In this document: piece after piece, positions 1 through 12,300 of the stretch | Numbering within the stretch: the stretch's first letter is position 1 | How the letters are laid out: each line of letters starts with the position of its first letter | Source: Rodentolepis nana | Lineage: Eukaryota; Platyhelminthes; Cestoda; Cyclophyllidea; Hymenolepididae | DNA: 24,469 nt | Assembly (NCBI GenBank): GCA_900617975.1 | Contig: UZAE01012843.1 | Span: 1-24,469 of the forward strand | Direction: 5' to 3' | Notes under the pieces: model-generated | What the model saw: only the letters and a program-made list of their open reading frames with translations | Told to the model about the DNA's origin: nothing | The model's database searches: none | Position numbers and translations under genes: made by a program

Positions 1-8
1 TTGAATAT

Positions 9-342
9 TTATTTATTTATTTCAAATGGCAGGCGTTTTGATAGTTATCATTAGCCCTTTGGCTGACTTCGGGCTTCACAGAGAGGAGGATGAACACCAA
101 ATTAACAGAAAGTCGAGGGGTGGGTAACAGAAGAGTGATTCACAGTTGTTAAAGAGGCAGACAAACAGACACAAAGACAGAGAAAAGGTAAGATGAGCAC
201 TGTGGAAGTGGTAGAATATGACATACAGTGGGGTCATGGTAGTTTGAAGTGCGAAGTCAACTGCCAGTTAATAGACATTTTTGCCGTATGAGTATACGTT
301 GCCCATGGTGCACCTCTTGGAGGTAAGTCCATCGCACACCCC
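9..342 (-). mobile_element. SINE-like retroelement, copy 1
   Basis: This is a near full-length minus-strand copy of the short interspersed element that recurs seven times in the window. Read on its own strand it starts at GGGGTGTGCGATGGACTTACC (at 342), runs through the conserved GTGCACC, CTCATACGG and AGTTGACTTC blocks and a pyrimidine-rich centre, and ends in the tail AAGGGCTAATGATAACTATC then CATTTGAAATAAATAAATA. The window begins inside the 3' flank: TTGAATAT (1-8) next to the A-rich tail and TGGAATAT (349-356) just beyond the 5' end match at 7 of 8 bases, which suggests a target-site duplication cut by the window edge. No protein is encoded; the short frames over it are incidental. It could also be described as a non-autonomous LINE derivative, because no clear tRNA-type promoter is visible. 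Confidence 0.8.
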
Positions 343-356
343 ATTAAATGGAATAT

Positions 357-2678
357 AAAAGAACAAATTCTCTTCCAGTCAAACTCGAATTTTTTGATAG
401 AATGACTAAATATCATATGGTAAGTAAATATCTAGGCTTTACAAGCACTGAAAGAATCTTCCATATTTTCATTCCAATTGGTTTAATAATCATCACTCAC
501 GGTGCAAGATCAATGGAAGAGTATTCGGCCTTTCCAACTTACTCTTCAATCTATGGCGTGACCTTTATTCATGTCAAACTGTCATTAGAAATTTATATAT
601 ATATGATATGATATGAAATCGAAGAACCTCAATCGCAAGCATTCATTTACTTGCAGTTGATAAATATCTTACCGAAATTGGCTGATGATATTCCGTTTTG
701 AGGTCTTAGTTATTCCAAACTACCACCCTTTGAAACGAAAAATAAGTGCGATCAAATCATCAGCTACAGTTACTGAGCTCGATTAAGCATTTGACATTAA
801 CTGATCTATAATTTTGAACATAAAATTTATAAAATTATTGAGCTCCCAATTGATAAACTAGTGGCTTAAAGTACTTTCGTGATCAGTAAACTAACAGATT
901 TCATTTGTTTGTAATAATTTCAAAATTAATGAATTCATTTACACTGATGACAGATGTGTGCAATTGTTCAAAGCGAAACGAATTTGGCAGATTAAGGAGA
1001 CTAAAAGGAGTCATATTGCGTAGGACAAGGTGAATATATGCTTTGACAGATTTACCACAACCTCAGATCTGAATGATTAGGACTAAAGATTCAAAGGATT
1101 TGTCAAATGAAAGCCGCAGATTCAGATTGCTAAACAAATCGTTCGTCAGTGACCTCAAATAGGAACTAAATTTTATTTGAAAACCACATGGGTGTTAATT
1201 CCCGAATTTCCAATTTCCAAAGCTCATTGGGAAGCAAATATCATTAAAATAAATATTTTGTTAAGCTGCAACAATCAACAAACAACTTACCATGTGCCAA
1301 CATGTACTGGTTCACCTTCTTCCTTTCTGGATTTTCGACTTCTTCCCAATATTATTTAATAAAAACAAGAGAGATCAAGGAAACCAAGTCCTAAGTGGAA
1401 TAAAACCTCGAAAAGATAGTCGAGACTTTGAATTTACATGCGTTTTTACTTCTAAAGTATCATGAAATTTAATTAACATCTGGCCCAAAAACAGGACACC
1501 GAATTTCCGATCCACCAGTCAGGGACACCTAGGTCCTCTGGTGGAGGAAACATCGATTATCATGACTTTAATCAAATAATCAATAAATTTTCGAATCGTC
1601 CCCACACCAATTTTCACTTAATATGACTATTTATTGATTGATAAACTGAAGAATTTTCTGTGAAGAGTTACTTTATCCTACTGGCAATTAAAATGAATTT
1701 GCATATTTATTACATGTTAATTAAAATTTACTGTTTAATTTTTTTGACTTAAACACAAAAATTGCATAATCGTTTACGAGAGATGCATTTTTTGACGTTT
1801 AACATAAACAGCTCAAATGTGTTTTAGTCGTCATAACGCAGAAAGGAGGGGATTTTGCTTTTTTTGACGTGCTCAACCAACCATATGATACTTGACTAAG
1901 AAGCGTAACTGAATGAAATGCGCGCTTTAAATTCTTGCTTTAACAAATTTGTCCACGACTAAATTCACTTTGTCAAGGGGTTATTTGCTTGAAAGAGGGA
2001 TGTAGGATCATTTTGATGAAAATTTTGAAGTGATAATAATTTTCAATTTGGACATATCTTGGCAGAAGTAAAAAATTTTTTACTTGGTCTTTTTTCACAC
2101 ACGGATATGACGAAATTACTAAAATGTTTATTTGTCTACATAGACTCTTTAAATGAGACAATAACTAATGAAAATTGAATTATCTGGCTATGTAATCTGA
2201 ATGAGGTAAAGCTTTGAAAAGGAGTAGTCACGTCAATAGTTTCCCTGGAGTCAAGAAACTTAACGTGAACTGGGAGAAGAATAAGCAAACTTAACTTTTT
2301 TTGGTCAAATACTGATCGTTTTGTGAATAGTACAAACTGTTCTAGCGGCATAGTACACATCCGCCATTGACGTGAATCCCTCGGTATGGTGACTGCACGA
2401 AGATCAATCCAGTTTGCTAATATTTGTGTATCTAGAAGCATAACTGAGCATAGTCCTTCTTGTCATCTTTAATAAACAGCCAAAAATAATCATTCACACG
2501 TGCTACCTATCTGCTTTTATTCTCATTACTCGCGAAGCAAATGATTTCTTATTATCCAAGTTTAGTGGCTGAAGATGGCTGATTTAATGACTTACTGAAC
2601 TGCATCATTTAGTGGAAATTGGGTGATAACAACTACAGAATGTTGCAAGTTCTTCCTAATAATACAGAGTCGCCAAAA
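357..2678. other. AT-rich DNA without a recognisable gene
   Basis: Both strands contain only short frames (up to about 100 codons, for example 2136-2441 on the minus strand) with no recognisable domain, no biased composition and no supporting splice or start context. A short AT dinucleotide run lies near 594-615 and an imperfect hairpin at 1511-1545 (listed separately). I see no RNA gene or copy of the dispersed element here. Confidence 0.6.
1511..1545. repeat. Imperfect hairpin (8-bp perfect arms)
   Basis: The arms TCCACCAG (1511-1518) and CTGGTGGA (1538-1545) are exact reverse complements. Inside them GGAC (1523-1526) can pair with GTCC (1533-1536) around the loop ACCTAG. The result is a two-step stem-loop in otherwise unstructured AT-rich DNA. 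No function can be assigned: it could be a chance inverted repeat, a remnant of a small transposon end, or a structured transcript. Confidence 0.4.
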
Positions 2679-2688
2679 TATCAGCTTA

Positions 2689-2969
2689 AATTTATATCAA
2701 ATGGCAGGTTTTATGATAGTGATCATTAGCCCTGTAGAGGACTTCGGGCTTCACGGGGAGGAGGAGGAACATCAAAGTGACAAAAAGTTGAGATGGGGGA
2801 CAGAATAATGGACCACAGGTGTAAAAGAGACAGATAAAGGTAGAGAAAAAGATGAGTTGAGTACTGTGGAAGGGGTCGAATATGACATACGATTTATAGA
2901 CTTTTTCGCTATATGAGTATGCGTTGCCCAGGGTGCTCCACGTGGAGGTAAGTCCATGGCACACTCCAC
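2689..2969 (-). mobile_element. SINE-like retroelement, copy 2 (internally deleted)
   Basis: This is a minus-strand copy of the same dispersed element, shorter than its relatives. The 5' block (GTGCACC-type, here GGAGCACCC), the central pyrimidine-rich part and the 3' tail are recognisable. The 35-40 bp normally lying between the CTATAAA block and the GTCATATTCGACC block (holding AGTTGACTTCTGAC) are missing near 2890. The tail reads AGGGCTAATGATCACTATC then ATAAAACCTGCCATTTGATA, the ATCATAAA tail variant that is closer to the LINE. TATCAGCTTA (2679-2688) and TATCAGCCTTA (2970-2980) flank it and differ by one inserted base, consistent with a target-site duplication of about 10 bp. Confidence 0.75.
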
Positions 2970-2980
2970 TATCAGCCTTA

Positions 2981-4937
2981 TGGGACCTTTTGATTATTTT
3001 TTAAATTCGATTATGTTTCACACTTTGAGAAAACGCGGTTACTAACTGATCACCTACCTTCACATCTCGTGGCATTTTCTCCACCACATTTCACCCACTT
3101 TCCATTTAGAAATGATCATAAAACTTTTCTGTTTTGTTTTGGATTATAATAACAGACATTTGATCAAGACTGAGACCAATCAGCTATGGCTATGAATTCC
3201 AAACATATTGAAGTGCTAGTCGGCTGGAGATACCGCAGTTACTTCAATGACTTCAATTTTTTATCAATTCGACAAACGCAAGTACTATTTCACATTTACA
3301 ATCGTCTTTTGACTTTCCATGGAATTAACTTAATTGAACTGAAACGACAAGGACTGAGTTTTGATTGGACAGTCGGATGCTCCCCTTTCACCTTGACTCC
3401 ACATCTCTTTTTAGTCTGCTTTCTGTGCACGTGACGCCAAATGGTACATACTTTCTCGCCTTCACTAACCGCTTGCAAATATTCAACCAGAACTATTTTG
3501 AGTGAAATAATATCCCTTGATCAGTGTGGAGGTGGGGAGGGGGGGGGGTAGAGTGGCGGGGAGGTCTAAAGTGACCTTAAAAGGTCTTTGCTTAATTATT
3601 GGCCATATGCAAGGCCGTAGGTGATGCTAGATACAAGAGAAAGAAATATTCAGTTAATTGAGACAGAAGAGAAAGAAAGGTATTAATGAGGTGAGTCCTT
3701 CAGAACTGCAAGAAAGTTAATGAAGAATGGTTTAGCACACCTGGTTGAATGATCTGTTCCCTAGAGGTGGTCTTGGTCACTATCGATGATAAGTTGATCG
3801 AAATGGGTGGTCACTCATTTTGACACCTGGATTTGAGTCCCTTTTATACTTCCTATAACTCATAGTAGCGGAAAATAAGTTTAATTGTGGTGTGAACGGG
3901 TCACTTCCACACAGCTGATCTCTTCGTCCTCTAGTTGTCCTTGTCAATTTTATGAGAGCGTTAGCGATCTAGGAGGTTGTACGGTCTTTTGCCAGTCATT
4001 ATGATAATGCATTTATGGGTGTTTGGAGTTATAATTATAACAGGTAGGAAGCGTAGCTACAGCGAATGAGTACTTTAAATTACTTTGTTCAGCAAGACCA
4101 ATGGAGTTAAAGAAGTTCTCAACTTTAAGTGCCCCTAATATTGGCTTTTTCTGGCTAACGCTATCTGCAGAACTTAAATGAGATATACATTCTCTTTGGG
4201 AATTTCGGCTTTCATTGGATTTTGCAGTTTTTCTCATATAAATTTGTAATTTCACCCTATTACCTCATGTAAACGGTTTGTCTGTGACCTCCTAGGGGAT
4301 TTTAAATGACATTTCCCTTCAAAAATCCAATTTAAAAAATGCAAAAATAATAATTTGCTAACTTTTAATGTAATTGATTGAACAGTGTATTTTTCACTTT
4401 AAAAAATTATTCATTCAGTTTATTAAATAAAACGAGAATTGAACCAATAAGTGACTACAAAGATGTGAATTTGCGAAATAGTTTCAACAGCTTGAGAACC
4501 TCCCATGAATAGGGATACAATGATTATGTTCTAATGAAAAGGTTTCTTGTTGCCTTGGCAATGACAGATGAGTACTTGACACCTTGATGACATGTTCAGG
4601 CAGCTGTAGAGTGATGTGCATCACATGAATCACTAAGCCGTCCTGTCTTAATGCTTGTCTCCTATCTGGTGCACTTTCGAGTGAGAAAATTTCAGAGAAA
4701 AGACGATTAACAGTTTTATGATAAAGCATAACAGATTCTTCAGAAAAAAAAGTGGAACGTTTAGGAAGACAGTTTGAAGTCAAAAATGCAACAAATTGTC
4801 CACATAAGTTAGATAAATAGAAAATAAACAAATAACCAAACTTAGTTCAACGGCGAGTTTAAAGTGAAAACTCTCCATATTTAGGTCATTTTTGAGGAAG
4901 GCAATCGGTTAGAAATGAATGTTTGAGATGGTTTATT
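2981..4937. other. AT-rich DNA without a recognisable gene
   Basis: No coding region is supported. The largest minus-strand frame (4484-4831, 115 codons) resembles no family I know and has no gene context. A G-rich stretch with an uninterrupted G run at 3539-3548 lies inside a longer GGTGGGGAGG-type tract. I checked the TGGATTTGAGTCCC string near 3826 as a tRNA B-box and found no cloverleaf around it. Confidence 0.55.
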
Positions 4938-4951
4938 CAATTATGAAATAT

Positions 4952-5272
4952 TTATTTATTTTAAATGGCGACCTTTATGATACTTTTCATTATTCCTTTA
5001 GCTGACTTCGGGCTTCACAGAGGGGAGGAACATCAAAGGGAGAAAAATTCGAGAGGGGAACAGAAGAGTGATTCAAAGATGTTAAAGAGACAGAAAAACA
5101 GACACAAAGGCAGAGAAAAGGTAAAATAGGTACGGTAAAAGTGGTCGAAATGACACACAGTGGGGTCATGGTAATTTGAAGTCAGAAGTCAACTGCCGAT
5201 TTATAGACTTTTTTGCCTCATGAGAATACGTTGCCCGGGGTGCACCACGTAGAGGTAAGTCTATCGCATCCC
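4952..5272 (-). mobile_element. SINE-like retroelement, copy 3, with clear target-site duplication
   Basis: This is a minus-strand copy with both boundaries well defined. CAATTATGAAATAT (4938-4951) sits against the A-rich tail and CAACTATGAAATAT (5273-5286) follows the 5' end, a 14-bp target-site duplication with one mismatch. That places the element's 5' end at GGGGATGCGATAGACTTACC with nothing upstream, so the headless form is itself a retroposed unit. The conserved blocks are CGTGGTGCACCCC, GCCAGTTGACTTC-like, the CTTTTCTCTGCCTTTGTG centre and a tail ending in ATCATAAAGG then CGCCATTTAAAATAAATAAA. It encodes no protein. On the plus strand its 5' block reads AGAGGTAAGT, a perfect splice-donor string. 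Confidence 0.85.
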
Positions 5273-5286
5273 CAACTATGAAATAT

Positions 5287-7277
5287 AAGACCTTATTAAG
5301 TGATATTGATGCCAATGTCACATCAATTATCGAAATTAAAGAAGCAGCATTTTAAAGGTATATGTTCATGAAGTAGACATCAATATTTTAGCATTCAAAT
5401 CGAGACATACATTTTCTTGGTGATAATTCGGCATATTCAGATGTGTTATTGAAACATTCTTGGTTGGTTTATGGCTTTCGGGATTTTTTTGTGCACTTGG
5501 ACACAGGGTAAAGAATATGAGCTATCATTCGTCTCTCTATTCATTTATTTTACCATTTTTTACGTTGTCGGCTTTCAAAGATGGAGAAATACTGTCACTG
5601 GTGTTCTCATTTGGAATAAATTTCCGATTAAGAAATTTCAAGCACATAAGACTATCATTAAATTGATAGCTGCTTAATTTTAGTCCCTTGTACTGAGCTA
5701 TTGAAATAACAAAGACTTGCATCTTAGAAACAAAATTGCTTTCGATTTATAAAAAAATAGTCACGAAATTAAAGGATAATAAAATTTAAAACTATTTTTT
5801 TTAATGAATGCCGAATATTTTCAATCGATATCTATTTCAGGACAATGCTTTCAGTACATTCACAGTAGTTACTTGTTCTAATGATGGCAAATTCAATCAA
5901 TTGAAACAAGAAACATATATCTTATTACACACCAAAAATTTCTGCTTGATTTTTAATTATGTTGCAAACAGGTTCATTGAATCGTTGTTATGGAAACCAC
6001 AAGCAGAGAAGTCCGTGTCTGCATATCCGAATAATAATTCACATTTCCATTTCCACTTGGCGAGGGAAAATTTTGTGCTTCGCGGTAATCCCGGGGGGAT
6101 AAGCATCACTACTACGGTGATGATAAGAGGAAAGTTGGCCTTTGATCAATCAGACAGTTGACATTTCTAAGGCATTGCAATCATTCTACGTACAACATGG
6201 CTTTTACGATCTCTTACACAGTATATCTAAGGCTATTGCAAATAACAAAATCTGCATCCATTGTATGTCTTGTGCTTTGTGCTTTGTACAGAAATCTGAT
6301 GTGCTCTTACACTTCACAGACATGGCATAATTGTAGGAAATGTGTCAACTTGCTGCGTCTCTACTAATCACAAACACAAACACACACGCACAAAATGCAG
6401 TAAAATTCGTATACGGGTGTTTTAAAAAGTTATAAAGTGAGATAGAGTGTTTTCCTGGGCCACACCCCTGCGAAATGTAGTCATCATATTGGCTTGCTTC
6501 AAATTTCTCGGATCTGTAATTACTTATATTAGGATGCCTGTTTTACTACTAATATATATCAAAGTGGAACTTAGAGTTTGTGATCATTAAGGAGAATCGA
6601 AAACTTTGGGTAATCTATTTTGTTTAAGGGACTTAAATACAACGAAAAGTACTTAAGTTTTCGTGCACCAGATTTATTTCACTTCTATCTAACACAACAA
6701 GAAACTTAATGAACAATTTGCACTTTTCCTATCTTTAAAGAAAAGTTCAAAGTTTATTGCCAATGCAGTACTTTTCTAATGAATGGTCAAAAAGTGAGTT
6801 TTGATTAGAGCAGTTGATAAATGGTGTTTAATTTAACTTATAAATCCATTGATTGGCACTCCTTATTTAGTAATTACAGTTCGCTGTAGCATTCAATAAC
6901 ATTCAAATTTTTGAAATTTGATCATTGGGTTTGCTCATATCCGGGCTTATCAGAACTTGGTAATCAAACTGATCTTCACATTTGTCGTCATTAGCTGACA
7001 AGAGTAGGCAAATGGGACTTCCTCGTGGTTGAATTAACACTTGAAATAATATCGCAAACTTCTTATCCTCTAAACCTCATCGTCCTTGTCATTGCCCTTC
7101 TGACGTTTAACTTGCGTATTTAAATAGTAACGACCCGAATTAGATTAGATCCTGTGAATGGTAGATATCACTTCCTGCTACTTACAAAAAAAACAAACAA
7201 CAAATACTTGGTTGTCGACATCAAAATACAAATTACTTCATCACTAAACTTCTCCATCTACTAGGTGGACTTTAATG
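5287..7277. other. AT-rich DNA without a recognisable gene
   Basis: The largest frame is 5808-6161 (plus, 117 codons). It has no recognisable domain, is rich in residues expected from AT-rich DNA, and overlaps other open frames of similar quality. I see no dispersed-element copy, tRNA or strong repeat. A short CA-rich run (CACAAACACAAACACACACG) lies near 6370. Confidence 0.55.
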
Positions 7278-7281
7278 AGCT

Positions 7282-7623
7282 TGTAGCGAATTGCTACTTT
7301 AGTAAAGCCTGACCGACTCAGAAATCTCTATGGCAGATTCTCCAACATCTAGCTAGACTCCCAGAACTAGCTAAGCTATAGCCCAGCTATATAGGAAACA
7401 GACGTGTAGCACGGAGCACGTTTATTCAGTACGGGTATTGCGGATAAAAGTCACACAAATGGAACTACTCATGATCAGGATGGGGGATTAGGTTAGACAG
7501 AGGTTAATGATTGGTCACTATTTGTACGGTCGCTGCACACAGAGTTGTACGGCCGCACCTCCCAATCCTGGCGAGCAGACATGCGGGCATACGATGACGC
7601 ACACAGCGATAACGTGTCCCACA
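7282..7623. mobile_element. Candidate solo LTR (342 bp) of an LTR retrotransposon
   Basis: This block is visibly richer in GC than its surroundings. It begins TGTAGCGAATTGCTAC and ends CGTGTCCCACA, giving the TG...CA termini (TGT/ACA) typical of LTRs. It is directly bracketed by AGCT (7278-7281) and AGCT (7624-7627), a 4-bp target-site duplication of the size made by many gypsy-group integrases. A TATA-like string (CTATATAGG) lies near 7387. GTAGC and GCTAC form a small inverted repeat at the left end, and TTGTACGG followed by a C/T then CGC occurs twice between 7524 and 7556. No gag-pol remnant, primer-binding site or second LTR is nearby, hence solo. The strand is assigned only by the TATA position and is not secure. 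A 4-bp match can arise by chance; copy number in the genome would settle it. Confidence 0.45.
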
Positions 7624-7627
7624 AGCT

Positions 7628-10409
7628 GAAAGCAATATTAGAAATTTCAAACAGAGTAATTTTGCAGACGCAGTGTCTCTAATATATGATAACTTTATTT
7701 GATATTGTCTCTGTGGTGGAGGTGGAAGTAACTACGAAAAAATCCTATTTTAATGGTGAGTTTTGAGTTCTTATACAAGGTAAGGATCAAGGATTTATCG
7801 GAGGGATTTCAACAAGGTGGTTGGTACTAGTTGTGGCTATTACCTAATTAATATTTAAATCATTAACAATTCTTTAAATACTCTACTTGGCACAAAATTA
7901 AAATTATTCTACTGACTACAGTAAAATTAAATTAGATGATGAATAGACATAATTCACTTTTCATTCATTTCATTTTTAATCACAATTTTTATAGTTAAAA
8001 TTTACTAGTGGGAAATAGAGGTTTCATTAATTAAAAATCCTTATTCTAAATCAATCAAGACACACTTAACTGAAAACAAATAAACGGCATTGAATAATTG
8101 TACACACAGAATAAAATAGTATCCTGAAATCACAAAAAATGCTTATTTCTTAAATGGCGAAAATTATCCGCTGTTTTCCGATGAAAAATGCGAGAATAGT
8201 GCCAATCGTAGAATTTAGAGATATATAATAACTGTTTCTCCAAAAGGTACTTGTCGCCCGTCAAATTTCACCCAATTGTTAAGGAAGGAATTTGCTCTTT
8301 TGTTCAATAGCACGTAACACGCACGTAAGTGAACAAACATTTTAAAGTGAAACTTCTACAACAGTTATTGTTCCACAGTATGATGATGTTCCAATCATGT
8401 TTTCTGTACTATTATGATTGCTTTTAAATTGCCACAGCCAGGAACTCAGTTGCATTTAGTTATCGGATGCAAGGATTTAATGAAAATATAATAGTATGAA
8501 TTTAAAAAAATGCGAGATATTAGGGCTTCCCAAATAAGTAAACATTTAGTGATTAAAATTTATCCCTTTTTTAAGGCTAAGGTACCTTTGGCATTGGTGT
8601 GAGTATAACCTCTCGTGGGGTTTCTAACACAATCTAATACATTTTATTTCAGCGATAGGACTGATTTAATATAATTTTTATGGTACCTTGACGTTAATAC
8701 TTCCATGAACCCTCACATGGCATTAAGAGTGAACAGATTATCAAGCGCAGTGAATAAATATTCCATTAAACCAAGTTGACAACACGTATCGAATATGTCA
8801 AAGTGATCTCCTGCATAGGGCATAGAAATCGATTTTTGAAAATAAAAAGTTGAGAATCAATTTTATTTCCTACGTAACATTACATCTCAAAGTTATGCAT
8901 TCCAATTTTCTTGCGTTTATTCTTACATACTTTCCTGAAGGCTCTAAGACAGGAGATTTAGAAAACTTTCCGTTCTTACATAATTTCTCCCATTCAAAAT
9001 AAGTTACTACCCCATAAATTTTTCAAATGCATGCGAATAGGTGGATTATATTTAGCTTTGTAACGACTTTCCACCTAATTTAATTATTATCTGGCGATCG
9101 TAAGGACAAAACAAGGTATTTTAAGCGTGATTAATAAATAAGAGTTAATTGGCGGAGCAATAAATCGAAATTCTCCTAAATTGCTGACATTAGTGTAACC
9201 AAATGGTTCGAAATTTTGTATGAAGGGGAAATTAATTTTTTCTCAAATCAACTGCTAGGCCGAGAATAGGATAAAAATTGGTTATAACCAAAGTGGAAGA
9301 ATGCATCAGTTACTGCCATTTCTTAGCGCTAAAAGTGTAAACTTGTTCAAACTTTTATATTAAGAAATTGAATGGTTATTATCTTTATGTAGAACTTTGT
9401 TTAGTTTAATTGTAGTATCATGCTAAAAAGTATAAATATTGGGTTTAAATTCAACAATGCTTTGAAATTCACTGCCAACTGACTTGTTTAAAGAACATGC
9501 GATAAAAAATGTAACTAGAAGACTGAATCCTTTCCTGACAATTAACTAAATAATGAAATAAAGCAAATTGGTGTAACAATTTTTGTTCTTTGAAATTTAT
9601 AATTACTTTTTAAAATGAATTATGTCATACCACTAAAGGAAATCAATAATTCCCTATCAAATTTGAAAATTAAGCTTTAGAAGATGACAAATAGAGTTAT
9701 TCCGAAAGGAAAGAGTTAATTTATTAATTTTTAAAGTGTATGATGAATTATTTCAGTCATTTGCAGAATTTCAGTTAAATAAATAAAGTAATTACCGACT
9801 AATAGCTTATCCTATCTAATACATAACCGTTAAATCCTATTCATCATTCCTTCTTTCATCTGAGCGCGCATCGATTGGTTCATAACATATTTCGCTACCT
9901 ATTCTTTGTTATTCTTTCCCTTGGCCCAGCTTTTCTATGGAAAAGCAGTTGAGTAAACTGAATAACAAACAGTTGTCTAATTGACCAAATTAGAGATAAT
10001 CAATTTTGTAATGGCACAATTTTCAGTCCACATAATTTCACTATATCTGATCCATGAATGTGGTATTGTTTAGAATACTCAGAGCTCGTTAACCAATTGT
10101 TCTATTGCAGTAGTTGGACATGTCAGTTGATTTATTTGGACCTTTTCACACCGTTCTAATTCAGTTTAAAAGGCCTTTGTAGCGTTGCAAAATAATCAGC
10201 TTCAATTTTCAGGAAAAGAAAACCTTTGTGTCAATAATATAAATGTCAATAGTAAACACAACTTAAAGAACAGCATGAAATTCCATTAATACACTTACGA
10301 TGAGCGGAATGGTCAGAACGTCAGTCTCTTAAGACAATGACAACATGAATGGTGGGATCATTTTGAACTAAGTAAGACGCTCACACCTTCCATTAGCTTC
10401 AAGTTATCC

Positions 10410-10444
<35 letters not shown>

Positions 10445-11917
10445 ATTGGAGATTTCGATCAATCTGGTCGGTCATTCGATGTGTCTGCATACAAAGTTAA
10501 TCTAAGAAGTCCTGGCAACTGAAGTCCTAGACTTGAAAGAAACTTCTATTTGGCACCCTACTAGCCTTTCTCTCTACCCCCACAAGGTGTGTACCAACCC
10601 CCAAGCATATTGTTCAGACTTGATCTAGTCAGCATATTCGCACTCGGCATTGCTTTGGGCAGCTTCCATAGCATTAAAGACCACCTGACATTTAGTTTAA
10701 AAGACTTGCATTTACTTATTTATTTATTTGCAACATATTTATTTTGGCTGGCATTTAATCCCCCGTTTATTCCACTGGCATTCTACGTTTCGTCGTGCCG
10801 ATAGAGCTTGATTTCGAGCAAATGTTGTTATTTACTGGAGAAAATGAAATAGCAATGTATGAATTACCCTTTAGATTAACGCTTGGAGCTCGAACTTCAT
10901 AAATACCATTGTAACTGAATGCGTTCTACGACTCAAATATACGGAAGGTGATATTTAAACTGATAGCCAAGTGGACTTTAACTTTCGAAGCCAGCATTAG
11001 GTGAAGCAATTAATTATATTTTAGAATTAATTAATTATGATTATATTTTTAAAAACAATAATTAGGAGTGAAATTATTTTTTAAAAGAGGAAGAAATTTT
11101 AAATATCATAGGCAAATGGAAAGAGTTTAATAATCATTTTATCACTCGAAAGTTTGAATAATACTAATTAAAATTGACCTACAATAATAGTTTATTTGAA
11201 ACAAAAGACAAAGCATTTTCTTACTTCGTCGTTATTTAAATTTTTATTTCTAAACTCAAATATATATAAAAAGAGCAATTTTACAGATTAACATTCGGTC
11301 CTTCAACCAGACAGTTCTGAAGGGCTCATCCATACTACATTTCCACCAAGATGTTAGACCTTTCTCCAAACACATACTTGAAGACAACGAGAACTAGTGA
11401 TGGTTGGAACCCATCTGAATCATGGAAGAGAACAACTTATATCGTCATACTGATTAGCACCGGTCATCAAAATAAGGAGATTATAATCGTTGCTCAATGC
11501 TAACTCAAAATTGTGCAAAGAATTGAGCATGGTTTAAAGAATTAAAGGAGGAACCTTGAGGTTGTTGTTGCAGGAAGAAAGCGGCATGGCAAACCAGCTG
11601 ATGAACTGTCATGTGCCAGTGTTGAACCACCCTGTCATCGAAATTCGGCTTTGTCTTCACAATTGAAATTTGAGCTCAAAAATAGTAGAAGTCAACTTCC
11701 GACAGAAAAATACCAGCAGAATGCGCGATTTGCCTAAGGCGAAGAAACTTCTGGTTAGAATGAAACACTTGCTATAGAGCAAACAATCTAGCTCCTTCTA
11801 GTGAGGTAAACTTCTTTCAAGACCCAAAGTATGACACTAGAAAAAGAGATGGTAAAATGCAGACATAATTTCCGCATATTTGTAACGAGGATATTAGGTT
11901 GAACTTAGATGTCTACA
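7628..11917. other. Long AT-rich interval without a recognisable gene
   Basis: This is the longest empty stretch. It holds one plus-strand frame of 71 codons (10589-10804) that begins in ordinary sequence and has no recognisable domain. Apart from the (TA)15 microsatellite at 10411-10440 and AT-rich inverted strings such as the AATTAATTAATTAT cluster near 11010-11040, I see no repeat family, RNA gene or element boundary. Confidence 0.55.
10411..10440. repeat. (TA)15 microsatellite
   Basis: Fifteen uninterrupted TA dinucleotides are followed by TGTTATT. Each strand is self-complementary, so the tract can extrude a cruciform and is likely to vary in length between individuals. Confidence 0.95.
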
Positions 11918-12300
11918 TTTTTTTCAAAGGGCAAGCTTTACGACATTTATCCTTAGCCCTTAAACTTTGACTTTAGCTTTCCCCATGGGTGGGGGGGGGG
12001 GGGTACATGTATAGCAGTTAATTAATAGCACTTCATTAGCCGTCTTCTTGCTTCCAATTGTTTCTGGGTTTCCGTCGTTGTCTTTAGAGCTGGACACCGA
12101 ATCAAGTGGGTTTTCTCCATTTTCTCCTGTAGGTTACATAGGGGGCATGTTGGTTGAGTGTATACCCTCTATCTGTGAAGGTGTTTTGCCAGGCAATCGT
12201 GTCCGGTACGTAGTCTAAACTCAGCAACGGCTTCGATTCTTGGCCAGTCGGATATGTCGGAGAGTGCCACTAGATGCCTACATGGAATTGCCGTCCACTG
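11918..12300 (-). pseudogene. Decayed 3' end of a LINE, C-terminal CCHC region and 3' UTR (copy A)
   Basis: Read on the minus strand from 12300, the frame gives the blocks WTAIPCRHLVALSDISDWP, AVAEFRLRTGHDCLAKHLHR, then CPLCNLQEKMEKTHLIRCPAL-type sequence, terminating at TAA (12024-12022). The cysteines and histidine fit C-x2-C-x9-H-x3-C, the zinc-knuckle-like motif at the C-terminus of many non-LTR retrotransposon polyproteins. From memory the EFRLRTGHDCLAKHLHRI block is frequent in invertebrate, particularly chelicerate, LINEs. An in-frame TAG at 12171-12169 breaks it just after LHR, and two further stops lie upstream of 12301, so it is a pseudogene. The 3' UTR has a C run (G run on plus, 11990-12003) and ends in the tail shared with the SINE and an A run (plus-strand T7, 11918-11924). 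Related sequence may extend to about 12430, but no target-site duplication was found. Confidence 0.7.

Noticed and set aside
3760..3850. Possible tRNA gene suggested by a B-box-like TGGATTTGAGTCCC
   Set aside because: No acceptor, D or anticodon arms can be folded around it.
4484..4831. 115-codon minus-strand open frame
   Set aside because: The composition is not implausible, but I recognise no family and see no splice sites, repeats or conserved motif to support it.
5808..6161. 117-codon plus-strand open frame
   Set aside because: No recognisable domain, composition expected from AT-rich DNA, no start or splice context, and other frames are equally open nearby.
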